From: DAOVQB01 sp023128935
GTDB lineage: Bacteria; Eisenbacteria; RBG-16-71-46; CAIMUX01; WJJG01
Length of the DNA stretch: 27,515 nt
NCBI GenBank assembly: GCA_030628905.1
Contig: DAOVQB010000037.1
Location: 1-27,515, forward strand
Direction: 5' to 3'
Of this stretch, positions 17,757-26,415 are shown in pieces. The notes beneath the pieces are model-generated. The model was not told the DNA's origin and ran no database searches. It worked only from the letters and a program-made list of their open reading frames with translations. Position 1 is the stretch's first letter, and each line of letters starts with the position of its first letter. The translations under genes and the position numbers were made by a program.

Positions 17757-18625
17757 TGTTCACGCTTCCCGAGTTTTCCGGCCAATGCAAGATATGCTCT
17801 GGCCACGACTTCGGGTTTGATGTCCCCTTTGCCGCCCACAACCTGAGTAATGAGTGCTTTGACATGTTGCCAGGGTCCGTTGCCTTGCCGGCCCCACTCC
17901 TGCTGAGCTATCTTCAGAGGATCATCCTCGCCGAAGATCTTCCACCACGTAGGATCCAAAAGCGTCTTCTGCAGACCCAATCGGTCTCTCCCGAGCATAC
18001 CCGGTAGTTCAACTTCCGGATTCCTGATCAGGGTTTTCCAACCCATCCGTTCCAGTGCCTTGTCACACAGCTCATGCGCGGGCTGATCCTGCGCGATGTC
18101 GAGTTTGGCGGTCCTTGGATCAACGTGGGCCGCAAGGTATCCCTGGCAGAGAATAGTGAGTGCAGGCAGGATCTGCGGGTCCGGGTCACGGAAGAAGAAC
18201 CCCCGAAGATCCCTGACATCCCCACCAGCAGCAAGGGTCTTGATGATCTCTCCGTCGCTCAGTCCACTCAAGATCGCTTCCCAGTGTGCCTTAGGCAGAT
18301 CAAACGGCTTCGGGACCAACTCGAAACCGTAGGCACCCACCTTCGTCTTTACGGGCAGCGCCGACCCCGGGCGGCCCTGACTTGACATACGAATTCGAAT
18401 CTCATCCTTGCCGGCACTTGCCAGAACCGATTCCCAGGTATCGTTCGATGGCGGATGTATCAGACCAATTGTCCCAACAACCTCGGCCGGAGCATACGCC
18501 TGCGGCGCGACAACAAGGCCACATTCTTCCGCCACCTGCTGCACCGTGGCTACCGGAATCACACCTCCTCCGGTGTGATCGTAGACACACAGCGTGGTAC
18601 GCTTTTGAGGGGAATTCACATGCAT
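17753..18625 (-). CDS. Unknown cytoplasmic protein, 290 residues
   Basis: No family is recognised. The N-terminal 120 residues look alpha/beta and glycine-rich (D-H-T-G-G-G near residue 16) and end in a V-P-K-P-F-D segment faintly like the Lys-Pro end of a receiver domain. The aspartates of a true receiver are missing, so I do not call one. The C-terminal half is helical. AGGAGG overlaps the upstream stop and lies two bases before ATG 18625; GTG 18619 (third codon, eight bases from AGGAGG) is an equally good start. The stop overlaps the next gene by four bases. It belongs to the coupled minus-strand operon between the receiver-like protein and the sigma-54 activator. Confidence 0.75.
   Translation of the reverse strand: MHVNSPQKRTTLCVYDHTGGGVIPVATVQQVAEECGLVVAPQAYAPAEVVGTIGLIHPPSNDTWESVLASAGKDEIRIRMSSQGRPGSALPVKTKVGAYGFELVPKPFDLPKAHWEAILSGLSDGEIIKTLAAGGDVRDLRGFFFRDPDPQILPALTILCQGYLAAHVDPRTAKLDIAQDQPAHELCDKALERMGWKTLIRNPEVELPGMLGRDRLGLQKTLLDPTWWKIFGEDDPLKIAQQEWGRQGNGPWQHVKALITQVVGGKGDIKPEVVARAYLALAGKLGKREQ
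18558..18579. repeat. Perfect 8-base inverted repeat near the 5' end of a coding region
   Basis: ATCACACC and GGTGTGAT are separated by six bases, about 46-68 bases downstream of the start codon of the 290-residue gene. A small hairpin could form in the mRNA. It lies inside codons for D-H-T-G-G-G-V-I and may be coincidence. Confidence 0.35.
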
Positions 18626-18631
18626 GCCCTC

Positions 18632-19921
18632 CTAGGTGCGGACTGCCGTCCAGAAGAGATGAACCCACCCGGGGCGAATGTAGGGCGCAACCACAGGAAG
18701 TCTTGTCTCGTCAGATGTATCGTCGAACAGGCCCTTCCACTCAGCATCTAACTCTGAACCAAGATTGATCGTAGCGCGTGTCAGATTCACGAGGTGCGTT
18801 TTCATCCCGTGACCTCTCCCTGTGTCCCTGTGATAGCTCTCCCTGAGCCCCCAATCCCTTTCAGCGCATTTGACAGCTACCCGGTAGATTTCTGCATCGC
18901 CCTTACCTGTTCTCAAGCAGTCCCACACGATCTCCGGGCTGTCGCTTTTCGCCTCTGCCGCGAAGAGCCGAAGGGAGAGAAGAAAAGGTAGCCCAGGACT
19001 GACAGGAAATCGATACTGTCTACCTTCATCGATTCCCGTAGTCCGGATCTCGAGCTTCTGCATTGCCGCTCTGAGTGTTGCGCCATCTATCGCGTAGCTG
19101 GGTGGGTGACTCGGCGGCTTATCGCCCTTAAGCTTCCTTTCCCCCCGGTAGTCCTTCTCCTCTTCACCATCATCGGGGTGCCAGATCATAAGACTCTTTG
19201 CTGAAGTGAAGAACGGGTCGCGGTTCGCATCCCCTCTCTCCATCCCTAGCCATCCAGCCACCTCTTGGGCGTGATCTGGGTGATCCTCACAGTGGTATTT
19301 GCCTCTAAACCATTTCTCCGGCCAGCTCTCGTTCCATGGCATGGCATAGAGCCGCAGCGCACTCCCTATATGAGGATCCTCGTGGTAGAACAATCCTAGG
19401 ATCCATCCGTTCAATTCGTCGTCTATTGTGCCCCGCGTGGCAAAGATAGCATAGCGTACCAGTCCCTTACCAAGTCTGTCTGGCTTCCTAGTGTAGAACC
19501 GCATATGAGTGAACGGAATCTCGTGCTGCTCCCGGAAACGTATGCCATAGTCGTCCCCCTCGTCCCCCGGCGCTCCAGCGTTTCTGACATCCAAGAGGAA
19601 GAGAGTGGTACTCTCCTCACTTCGCAGGAGTTCGCTGATTCTTCCAGCTCGCAGCTCGAAGTTCGCGACGCCAAAACCTACACTGCGCTTGTTGCACGAA
19701 GCCGCGATCTCCCGGATTCGCCATTGGTTGGTCTTTGCCATCGCCGATTCATCCTCTTCCGTGAGCTCTTCCCTCAATGCTGAACGGATCTGTGTCTCAC
19801 CGATCATCTCCTCGCCGGGCTCGAAGTTCTTCTGCACCTTAGGTGAAGGGAAGAACATATCATCAATCCACACCACTCGCAGTGTGGCTTCGCTGTTCAC
19901 AAGCCAGAACACATCGTCCAT
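18632..19921 (-). CDS. Receiver-like signalling protein with unknown C-terminal domain
   Basis: The start is ATG 19921: AGGAGG lies nine bases upstream and the preceding stop is five bases away. An upstream start at 20020 would overlap the methyltransferase gene by 94 bases with no such site. The 429-residue protein opens with a receiver-like domain: V-V-W-I-D20-D21, a long insertion, T-L-F-L-L-D111 as phosphoacceptor candidate, and F-Y-T144. The usual Lys-Pro end is not obvious, so phosphorylation is possible but unproven. Residues about 190-429 match nothing I know; they include Trp-rich segments and R-x-H-G clusters. It sits directly after the methyltransferase/kinase-like gene, the natural position for a cognate receiver. 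Confidence 0.75.
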   Translation of the reverse strand: MDDVFWLVNSEATLRVVWIDDMFFPSPKVQKNFEPGEEMIGETQIRSALREELTEEDESAMAKTNQWRIREIAASCNKRSVGFGVANFELRAGRISELLRSEESTTLFLLDVRNAGAPGDEGDDYGIRFREQHEIPFTHMRFYTRKPDRLGKGLVRYAIFATRGTIDDELNGWILGLFYHEDPHIGSALRLYAMPWNESWPEKWFRGKYHCEDHPDHAQEVAGWLGMERGDANRDPFFTSAKSLMIWHPDDGEEEKDYRGERKLKGDKPPSHPPSYAIDGATLRAAMQKLEIRTTGIDEGRQYRFPVSPGLPFLLSLRLFAAEAKSDSPEIVWDCLRTGKGDAEIYRVAVKCAERDWGLRESYHRDTGRGHGMKTHLVNLTRATINLGSELDAEWKGLFDDTSDETRLPVVAPYIRPGWVHLFWTAVRT

Positions 19922-19926
19922 GTGAT

Positions 19927-22767
19927 TCAACCTCCTAGCGCTCTCTTCTCGTGATGGATCTTCCGGACCCACCATCTCTCCTTCGAGTTTCCGTCGTCCG
20001 TCGCAGCCATGACTGTCCATGAGGGCAGTGCATCTGCCAACAGCTGCAAATCATTGTCCTGGTTAACGGGCAGGGAGTCCTTGAGTTCCTTCTCCCACGT
20101 TGGGTTTGAAACGGTAATCACGCACGATCGGGGAAGCGTGTCAATATCGAACCTTATGTGACTAATAGTGCTCTCCGCGGTTTGCAGGTGCAATTCGGTG
20201 TGCTGGATAGCCTCTTTGAGAACCGTAAGGATAATTCCAAAGAGTATCGCCGCACAATATTCCCCTCGTTCGCCATCCAAACCCAGATCCGCGGGCCTTG
20301 CGGATCCGAAGACTTTCACCGCAGGCCTGTGAAGGTCGCTAGGGAGTAAGCCATGTTCGGCTAGGCGGGAGTCCGCCTCTGGCCTCGCAAGGACTTTGAC
20401 AAGATCCTGTACCAGAGAATCGCCCAATCCTTCCGTCAGTATCTGTCTCTCAAACGGTCTGAGCCGCGGGACAGAGAGGAACAACCTATCTTCGCTACCG
20501 GGTCTCGGTGCGCGGGAAAGGAGAGCGCTCTTCAAGGCCAACCAGAAGAGAGAGACCGGTACTCTGAACCCACACTCAGACCCACTGCTAGCCTCATGCT
20601 CGATCAGATCCTCCATGGCGAGGGACACTGAGTGGGGAAGATTGTGAGCAGCCGCGCTTCGTCCCCTGTCAGACCACAGGTCTCTAAGGGACCTGTCCCC
20701 TTGAAGAGAATGGTGCGCAAGGCAAACTAGCCAAGTGTATCTCAGAAGCCTCGTGGCCGCACGTGCGTCATTCGGGTTCCAATCACCAAAGGGAATCAGA
20801 TAGAGCCAGAACGCCCCCCTGTAGTCGAGAGGGAAATCTCTCCTGCTAGGGTTCGCCACATGGAAATTGAACCCTAAAGGCACACCATATAGGGCAGATT
20901 CGCGGAATCTCGTTGGTAATGCCTCACTGAATGAATCATGTAACGATTCATGCATTGTGGCGTGACACGCCAGCAGGTCGTCGATTTGCTTATCATCATC
21001 CTCAATTTCCGCACCAAGTCGCCCTTCTAGCGCGGCGAAATTGTCCCTGAAGTCCCCGACGTTGAGGTCTTCAAGCGTATCACAGGCGTATCCAATCATA
21101 GCTTCCACGCTGTTCCTGTCTTTGATTCTGTCTCTTTCCTGGTCAGCCTCCGTGGCTCGCGCCTCTTCGAAGGCTTTGCGGACCCGGTCTCTCAGGTTTC
21201 TCATTTTCTCACTTCGGGCTAGCCTGACCTCTCCATCTTGACACAACGTGACGACCGCGTTCGGCCAATCCCAATCTGTCCCTTGCCCGGCAGCACCATG
21301 GAAAGCACTATGCGCAAAGGGGCCCGTATGCGATCGCTGGAGTTGCTTGGTAAGAGTTTTCCAGGCACACAAGAGGTTCATGTTCAGTGTCGATTTGCCG
21401 CCTTCATCTGCCAAGGACTCGGTCAGCCAGATGCGACGCTCTTCTACAATCGTCCGCATTGGGTTCGATGCACTGCGGGTCGGAAATATTGGCGCAGTAT
21501 CGAGGAAAATCACTCGAAACTGCCGCAGCAAAGCCTCCCGAGCGATGTAGCCATCCACTTGTACAGTGGGATTGCTTCCGGTATCTTCATCTCTGAGAAT
21601 GCGCTCGTCTGTGACGGCCACTTCCCCGGGGCCGTTTGCACCCAGGAGGCTCGGCAGCGGCAGCAGATGCGGCCTGGCCCTTTCTTCTACTATGCGCTTG
21701 TGCAAGTGAACGCGATCGGCCCAAGTCTTGCCAGGACCATTCTTCGCCGGGGTCCAGCTCGGGGCCTCAGCTTCAACAGACCATTCCGGAGCACGAGAAG
21801 GAACGATCTCGTAGTAGATTAGGGCAAAATGAATGTCCTTGCCACCCTTTGCGGACAGCTTCTCTTTCATCTTCTCGTAGGCCAGTTCCCATGTCTTGGG
21901 CACCAGATCGTTGGGGTGATCGTTGAACTTTCCACCTCGCCCGCTGGCAAGGTCGCGGTAGTGCTGAAGAATATTTGCGTATTGCCCGACGAGGAACTCC
22001 TTCACGGGATAGAAATCCGGGAGGATCGGCACACAACTGATCTTCCCACCACCAGGGAAAGCGGCTCTGATTCTTCGGATCAGATGAAAGGAATCCGCCT
22101 TACCTCGGAGTTGCTCAGTGACAGCGGCTCCATTCCGAAGTGCACCGGCGTAGGTCGTCATCTGGTTCCCGATACATATGCCACCATCTGGATCAAGGCA
22201 CTGAGGAACGAGCGCGATTTGCTTCTCGAACTCCAATTGCCCATCCGGGCCTGCAAATGCATGAAGTGCAACATCGTCGCGAAAGCCTGGGTGTGTGGGG
22301 TTGTATGGAGGAGATAGGATAACCGCATCAAAGAGCCCATGGTGGTTCACAGCGAAGTTCTCGTCAAAAGGCTCCTGTGCCACACAGATGCTGGCGTCTG
22401 GAGCATCACGATATGCATCGGGACCTTCGATGGGGTCAAGTTGATTTACTGCGGCGTTCTGCTTCGCGAACATGCAAGCGCGTGGACTCACATCGATAGC
22501 TAGGACCCGACACTTGTAAACTCTGGCCGCTACAATGGCAAAGATGCCAGAGCCTGTACCCACATCGAGCACTCGCATGCCAGGGGCAAGATTCTTCCCC
22601 ATGAGTCGACTCATGAAGATCTGCTCCTCCTCCAAGATGGGGAGAACCCGATCCCAGCGAGAATCCCTAATGGAGTCAGCTTCGATCAGCAGACTGTCGA
22701 AGAAGGCAAGGCCCCGTGAGGGCCTTACATAGCAGGACTTCCACTTGAGCGGAAAACGATCACCCAC
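19927..22767 (-). CDS. SAM methyltransferase fused to a histidine-kinase-like module
   Basis: From GTG 22767 this protein has 946 residues; GAGGAGG lies nine bases upstream. ATG 22797 would overlap the livK gene by 38 bases. Residues about 60-170 form a class I methyltransferase: motif I V-L-D-V-G-T-G-S-G (76-84), and motif IV L-S-P-P-Y-N-P (151-157), the (N/D/S)-P-P-Y type of enzymes that methylate exocyclic or side-chain nitrogens (adenine-N6 or PrmC-like glutamine). The middle (about 340-640) is unrecognised. Residues 700-716 hold A-A-H-N-L-P-H, like a weak kinase H-box (H708). Residues 850-858 read L-K-E-A-I-Q-H-T-E, like the N-box of GHKL/HATPase domains, followed by strands ending I-T-V-S-N-P. 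Glycine-rich G boxes are not evident, so the kinase part may be degenerate. The substrate is unknown. Confidence 0.8.
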   Translation of the reverse strand: MGDRFPLKWKSCYVRPSRGLAFFDSLLIEADSIRDSRWDRVLPILEEEQIFMSRLMGKNLAPGMRVLDVGTGSGIFAIVAARVYKCRVLAIDVSPRACMFAKQNAAVNQLDPIEGPDAYRDAPDASICVAQEPFDENFAVNHHGLFDAVILSPPYNPTHPGFRDDVALHAFAGPDGQLEFEKQIALVPQCLDPDGGICIGNQMTTYAGALRNGAAVTEQLRGKADSFHLIRRIRAAFPGGGKISCVPILPDFYPVKEFLVGQYANILQHYRDLASGRGGKFNDHPNDLVPKTWELAYEKMKEKLSAKGGKDIHFALIYYEIVPSRAPEWSVEAEAPSWTPAKNGPGKTWADRVHLHKRIVEERARPHLLPLPSLLGANGPGEVAVTDERILRDEDTGSNPTVQVDGYIAREALLRQFRVIFLDTAPIFPTRSASNPMRTIVEERRIWLTESLADEGGKSTLNMNLLCAWKTLTKQLQRSHTGPFAHSAFHGAAGQGTDWDWPNAVVTLCQDGEVRLARSEKMRNLRDRVRKAFEEARATEADQERDRIKDRNSVEAMIGYACDTLEDLNVGDFRDNFAALEGRLGAEIEDDDKQIDDLLACHATMHESLHDSFSEALPTRFRESALYGVPLGFNFHVANPSRRDFPLDYRGAFWLYLIPFGDWNPNDARAATRLLRYTWLVCLAHHSLQGDRSLRDLWSDRGRSAAAHNLPHSVSLAMEDLIEHEASSGSECGFRVPVSLFWLALKSALLSRAPRPGSEDRLFLSVPRLRPFERQILTEGLGDSLVQDLVKVLARPEADSRLAEHGLLPSDLHRPAVKVFGSARPADLGLDGERGEYCAAILFGIILTVLKEAIQHTELHLQTAESTISHIRFDIDTLPRSCVITVSNPTWEKELKDSLPVNQDNDLQLLADALPSWTVMAATDDGNSKERWWVRKIHHEKRALGG
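19931..19936 (-). promoter_or_regulatory. Ribosome binding site setting the receiver-like gene start
   Basis: AGGAGG on the minus strand, nine bases from ATG 19921, is embedded in the last codons of the methyltransferase gene. It rules in favour of the shorter start and indicates coupling of the two genes. Confidence 0.75.
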
Positions 22768-23917
22768 GAACCGAAGCCTCCTCAGCCAGCGGCACAAGCC
22801 TACCCCCGCGGAACACGCCGATTTCTAGGGGAGTCAGGAGATCACCGTCTGCATCGAATCTCAGTGGCCCGGTGATTCCCTCTATGTCAGTATTCCTCAG
22901 GGCCTCGATCCATTCGGTGCCACTCGCCGATGTTGCGAGACGCTGAGCGGCGTCATGAATAATCAAAGCCATGTCATAGCCGAATGCATGTGTGTATCGC
23001 GGCTCTTTGCCGAAGGTGGTCTCGAAGCGTTCCCGCCAGGCGGCCACCGCCGGGCGGTCCGGGCGGGTCACAAACACCGGAGCGACCACTCGGATTCCCT
23101 CCAATTCATCCGCCCCAAGAATCTCTGCCGCGTCCAGCATGTCATAGGTGGCCAGAGTATTTCCATCTGTGATCAGATCAAACGGCCGAAGCGCGCGAAC
23201 CATGCCCACCAGTTCGGCCTGGAAACCGTTCAAGATGATGAGATCTGGACCAAATGCCCTTACCTTGACTGCAGTATCCTTGAAGTCCTTCCTGCCGAAG
23301 TCAAAGGGTTCAACCAATAGCGCATCGACGCCCCTGGCCTGCAGTCCGGGTGTCACGATCTTTTCGAACTCCTCCACCGTGTGCGGCAGCTGTACGTAGA
23401 TTATCGCCACACGCTTGGCGGCCAGATCCTGAGCATACGCGATATAGACGGGTGGTTCGATCTTGTAGCTCACCCAGGTCCTGAAGTTATTACGTGAGTT
23501 CTTGTTGATAAACGCGTCAAAGATCCATACGAAGTGAGGCGTTCCCTTCGTCGTAATCCGATCCATGATGGCCATGGTTTGAGGCTTGACACCCGAGACA
23601 TAGACCGCTGGTGGATTGAGGTACTGCTGCTGCATGATACTAACCGCGATCTGGGGATCACTCTGATTGTCTTGCCAGTCGAAGACCGGGACTCGCGTCC
23701 CGGGCCTTGACGTCTCGAGATCAGCGAGGGCCATTTCCACTCCCTGCCGCACTGCAAAGCCGTAGGTTGCAAGCGCGCCGGTGAGAGGAAGATTGGCTGC
23801 GACGCGCACAGAGTGTTGCTCACCTGTTCCGCCGCAACCGGTCAGCAGTGCGGTCGTCGTGAGAGCAGTGGCTACCAGCGCAACCGTACAGAGAGTCAAG
23901 AAGGTCTTCCTTTTCAT
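22760..23917 (-). CDS. livK: Branched-chain amino acid-type substrate-binding lipoprotein
   Basis: This 385-residue protein has a signal peptide and lipobox L-L-T-G-C (24-28, lipidated C28), so it should sit anchored at the outer face of the inner membrane or in the periplasm. Residues 37-375 follow the Peripla_BP_6 layout of HAAT/LIV receptors: L-P-L-T-G-A-L-A near the ligand cleft, M-A-L-A-D-L-E, and V-Y-V-S-G-V-K in the first lobe. The ligand cannot be read from sequence; this family covers amino acids, amides, urea, aromatic acids and others. The gene lies 23 bases after the ATPase gene and overlaps the methyltransferase start by eight bases. That overlap makes it the junction between the transport and signalling halves, and it could act as the sensor. 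Confidence 0.9.
   Translation of the reverse strand: MKRKTFLTLCTVALVATALTTTALLTGCGGTGEQHSVRVAANLPLTGALATYGFAVRQGVEMALADLETSRPGTRVPVFDWQDNQSDPQIAVSIMQQQYLNPPAVYVSGVKPQTMAIMDRITTKGTPHFVWIFDAFINKNSRNNFRTWVSYKIEPPVYIAYAQDLAAKRVAIIYVQLPHTVEEFEKIVTPGLQARGVDALLVEPFDFGRKDFKDTAVKVRAFGPDLIILNGFQAELVGMVRALRPFDLITDGNTLATYDMLDAAEILGADELEGIRVVAPVFVTRPDRPAVAAWRERFETTFGKEPRYTHAFGYDMALIIHDAAQRLATSASGTEWIEALRNTDIEGITGPLRFDADGDLLTPLEIGVFRGGRLVPLAEEASVRG
22777..22783 (-). promoter_or_regulatory. Strong ribosome binding site for the methyltransferase gene, inside livK
   Basis: GAGGAGG on the minus strand lies nine bases before GTG 22767 and within the last codons of the livK-type gene. It decides the start and implies that the transporter and signalling genes are translated from one message. 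Confidence 0.75.
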
Positions 23918-23940
23918 TCTCGCTATCCCCCTTCCCTTGT

Positions 23941-25509
23941 TCAGCCGAGCTCGCCTAGACTGCCCGGCACAGCTATCAGGACTGCCGCATCCTTGAGGTG
24001 GTTCCTTAGAGATGAGCCGAAAGACCTCAGAGATGCCATGTCTAGGGCAGAGAGAGGCTCATCTAGGAGAGCAACGGAGAAGGCCCCACTGTTTGTGGCA
24101 CAGGCCGTTGCCACGCTTTGTTTCTCCCCACCGCTCAAGCTCGACATCCGCTTGTTGAGCAGGTGAGTGAGTCCTTCCGGAATGCTCGTAACATGAGTGA
24201 GGCGGAAGGCCTCGCGCACTGTCAAGCTGGGAAATACGTGGTCCCGCGCCTGCAATAGTGAAAGCCCGGCCTGGGCGCACTCCCAGGGCGTCTGTCCCTG
24301 AATTTCTCGGCCAGACAACTCAATCCGGCCGTATGTCGGGCGGATTAGACCGGCAAGCGCTTCCAGAAGCGTCGTCTTACCCCAGCCGTTTGGAGCCTGC
24401 AGAATGGCGAGATCACCGCGGCGCAAGGCGAAGCTAAGACCTCTGTGCTGGCCGTCCTCTCCGTGTATGCCAATTACCAGCCGCCTGCCGCGGTGCACCA
24501 CGAGATCCTCAACTTTTAGCACGATCTCGCCCTGTCTGTCCTGCGAAGGAGCGATGGTGGATAGTATGGCCCCCCCGGGTAGTCTCTGGTTCTTCACGTC
24601 AGCACGCATTCCAGTCAATTCAGCAGCCCATGACTGTAGATCATGTCCATTTGATGCCCTGTGGACAGTGGCTTTCTTCCCGACATTCTTAACTTCCAGC
24701 TTTCCGTCCTTCAGTGTCCACACGGTGGTCGCCAAATCAACGATGCGGCGGATGTTCATGACATGCTCAACGATAACAAGCGTCATTTTCTCGTCCTGGG
24801 CAAGCTTGCGCAAGAGCCCCATAATCTCGCTTACACCATTGGCATCCAGGCCGGCAAGCGGTTCATCTAGAAAGAGCACACGGGCGCCTGCCTGGACAGC
24901 GCGGGCGATTGCGACCCGCTTTGACTGTCCAAGCGAAACCTTATCGCCACTGGACATTTCCCGCCCGGCCAGACCCAACTCAGCCAGGACCTTCCTGGCC
25001 GCCGTGAGATTCTGTTTCTCACGCTTCGTGCTCCTGGAAGGACGCAGGAGAGCCCAGATTGGATTCTCCATGGCCTGTGCCGGAGTGGCGACCGCAATAT
25101 TGTCCTGCAGCGTTAGGGTGGGAAAGAGGCGGATATCCTGCCAGCTTCTGCCAAGCCCCTCCCGGCATACGCGTTCTGGGCTGAAATGGTCGAAGGGATT
25201 TAGAGTTCGCCACCATTTGGCAGGAAAGCGGAAATACTCGCTCGAACCATTGGTGAGCAGGTGAATTTCTCCGGCATCAGGCACCAGATTGCCCGTAAGG
25301 ACATTGAGTAGGGTGGTTTTCCCGGAGCCATTGGCGCCCCGCAAGAGCACGACCTCACCTCTTTGGAGCTCTAAGGAGATTCCATCCAGAACAGTCTGGC
25401 CCCCGAAAGCCTTGCGGATTCCTGCTGCGCGCAGTTGCCAAGGGTACCCAGCTCCGGGCTTGGTCGAATTCGCCGACCTCCCGGTCAGAGCAATCATGTT
25501 CGGCGCCAT
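23941..25509 (-). CDS. Fused LivG-LivF-type ABC transporter ATPase
   Basis: This 522-residue protein holds two nucleotide-binding domains. The first (about 25-275) is LivG-like: Walker A G-A-N-G-S-G-K-T-T (58-66), signature V-S-L-G-Q-S-K-R (191-198), Walker B L-F-L-D-E-P (212-217), H-loop H249. The second (about 330-522) is LivF-like: Walker A A-P-N-G-W-G-K-T-T (372-380), signature L-S-G-G-E-K-Q (458-464), Walker B A-L-L-D-E-P (480-485). The second ends soon after a V-L-I-A-V-P-G strand, where the H-loop histidine would be expected, so one ATP site may be degenerate. LivG and LivF are normally separate proteins; a fusion fixes them as a heterodimer in one chain. The start is six bases after the livM-type stop. 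Confidence 0.9.
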   Translation of the reverse strand: MAPNMIALTGRSANSTKPGAGYPWQLRAAGIRKAFGGQTVLDGISLELQRGEVVLLRGANGSGKTTLLNVLTGNLVPDAGEIHLLTNGSSEYFRFPAKWWRTLNPFDHFSPERVCREGLGRSWQDIRLFPTLTLQDNIAVATPAQAMENPIWALLRPSRSTKREKQNLTAARKVLAELGLAGREMSSGDKVSLGQSKRVAIARAVQAGARVLFLDEPLAGLDANGVSEIMGLLRKLAQDEKMTLVIVEHVMNIRRIVDLATTVWTLKDGKLEVKNVGKKATVHRASNGHDLQSWAAELTGMRADVKNQRLPGGAILSTIAPSQDRQGEIVLKVEDLVVHRGRRLVIGIHGEDGQHRGLSFALRRGDLAILQAPNGWGKTTLLEALAGLIRPTYGRIELSGREIQGQTPWECAQAGLSLLQARDHVFPSLTVREAFRLTHVTSIPEGLTHLLNKRMSSLSGGEKQSVATACATNSGAFSVALLDEPLSALDMASLRSFGSSLRNHLKDAAVLIAVPGSLGELG

Positions 25510-25515
25510 TTGTTC

Positions 25516-26415
25516 TCACTCTATCCGATAATCTCCTGCCAGGCCCTGTGGCCTGAAATGCATCATGAGGATCAATAGCAAGCCATATGCCATTAGGCGA
25601 AGGCTAGAAGCGGCAGCTTGAGGGATTTGGGCGAAGCGCAGCGCCTCTGGAATGGCCAACAGAATTAGGGCACCCACCAGTGGCCCCCGGAAATTGCCGG
25701 CCCCACCTACTATGACCATCGAGAGCATTAGGATGGAGGCGTCCAGAGAAGCGGTATTCGGATCTATATAACTCACATAAGAAGCGTAGATTGCGCCGGC
25801 AACGGCTACCATCCCACACGCGATGGCGAAGGCCTGAACCCTCGCCAGGCGGGTGTTCTTTCCAAGTCCCCGGGCGGCAAGTTCGTCGTCGCGCATTGCC
25901 TTGAGCAACCTCCCCCAGGGCGATGAGAGAAGACGCCACGAGAGAATTCCGCAAGCCACTGCTGACGCAAGGGATAGCGCAGCCATGCTACCCGGAGTAT
26001 CTAATTCGATACCCAAGATGGCAGGTCGGGGGATATTGGCGAGGCCAAAGGGGCCGTTGGTCAGATTGGTCCAGGTCCCTGGTTCCTCAGAGGCATCGAA
26101 CCAATTGTAGAAAAGGCTGAAGAACAGGGCCTGAACCGAAAGCGACAAGAGGACGAAGGAGTCCCCCTTGAATCGCCACGCGGGCAGGGAAACAGCCAGG
26201 CTCAATAACACCGCGACCCCAACGCCGAGGCCCGTGGCAGGAAGGAATCCCCATCCGAGCTTGAGCGTGGCCAGAGCGTAGGCGTAACTCCCTACAGCGA
26301 AGTACCCTGCATGGGCTAGAGTCAGCAATCCACAATACCCAATGATGATGTTGAGGCTCATAGCCATGATCACATAGATGCCCAGATAGGTAAGCAAGTG
26401 CAGGAGATAGCTCAA
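25516..26415 (-). CDS. livM: LIV-type ABC transporter permease, LivM family
   Basis: This 299-residue inner-membrane permease has about eight to ten hydrophobic segments. Family landmarks include the N-terminal L-N-I-I-I-G-Y-C-G-L-L-T-L-A-H-A segment (about 22-37), the cytoplasmic A-M-R-D-D-E-L-A-A-R-G-L-G loop that contacts the ATPase (about 192-204), and G-G-A-G-N-F-R-G-P-L-V-G-A (about 237-249). Translation starts at TTG 26415 (GGAGG six bases upstream), sharing bases with the livH-type stop (TTGA), so the two permeases are translationally coupled. It pairs with the LivH-type permease to form the transmembrane channel. Confidence 0.93.
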   Translation of the reverse strand: MSYLLHLLTYLGIYVIMAMSLNIIIGYCGLLTLAHAGYFAVGSYAYALATLKLGWGFLPATGLGVGVAVLLSLAVSLPAWRFKGDSFVLLSLSVQALFFSLFYNWFDASEEPGTWTNLTNGPFGLANIPRPAILGIELDTPGSMAALSLASAVACGILSWRLLSSPWGRLLKAMRDDELAARGLGKNTRLARVQAFAIACGMVAVAGAIYASYVSYIDPNTASLDASILMLSMVIVGGAGNFRGPLVGALILLAIPEALRFAQIPQAAASSLRLMAYGLLLILMMHFRPQGLAGDYRIE

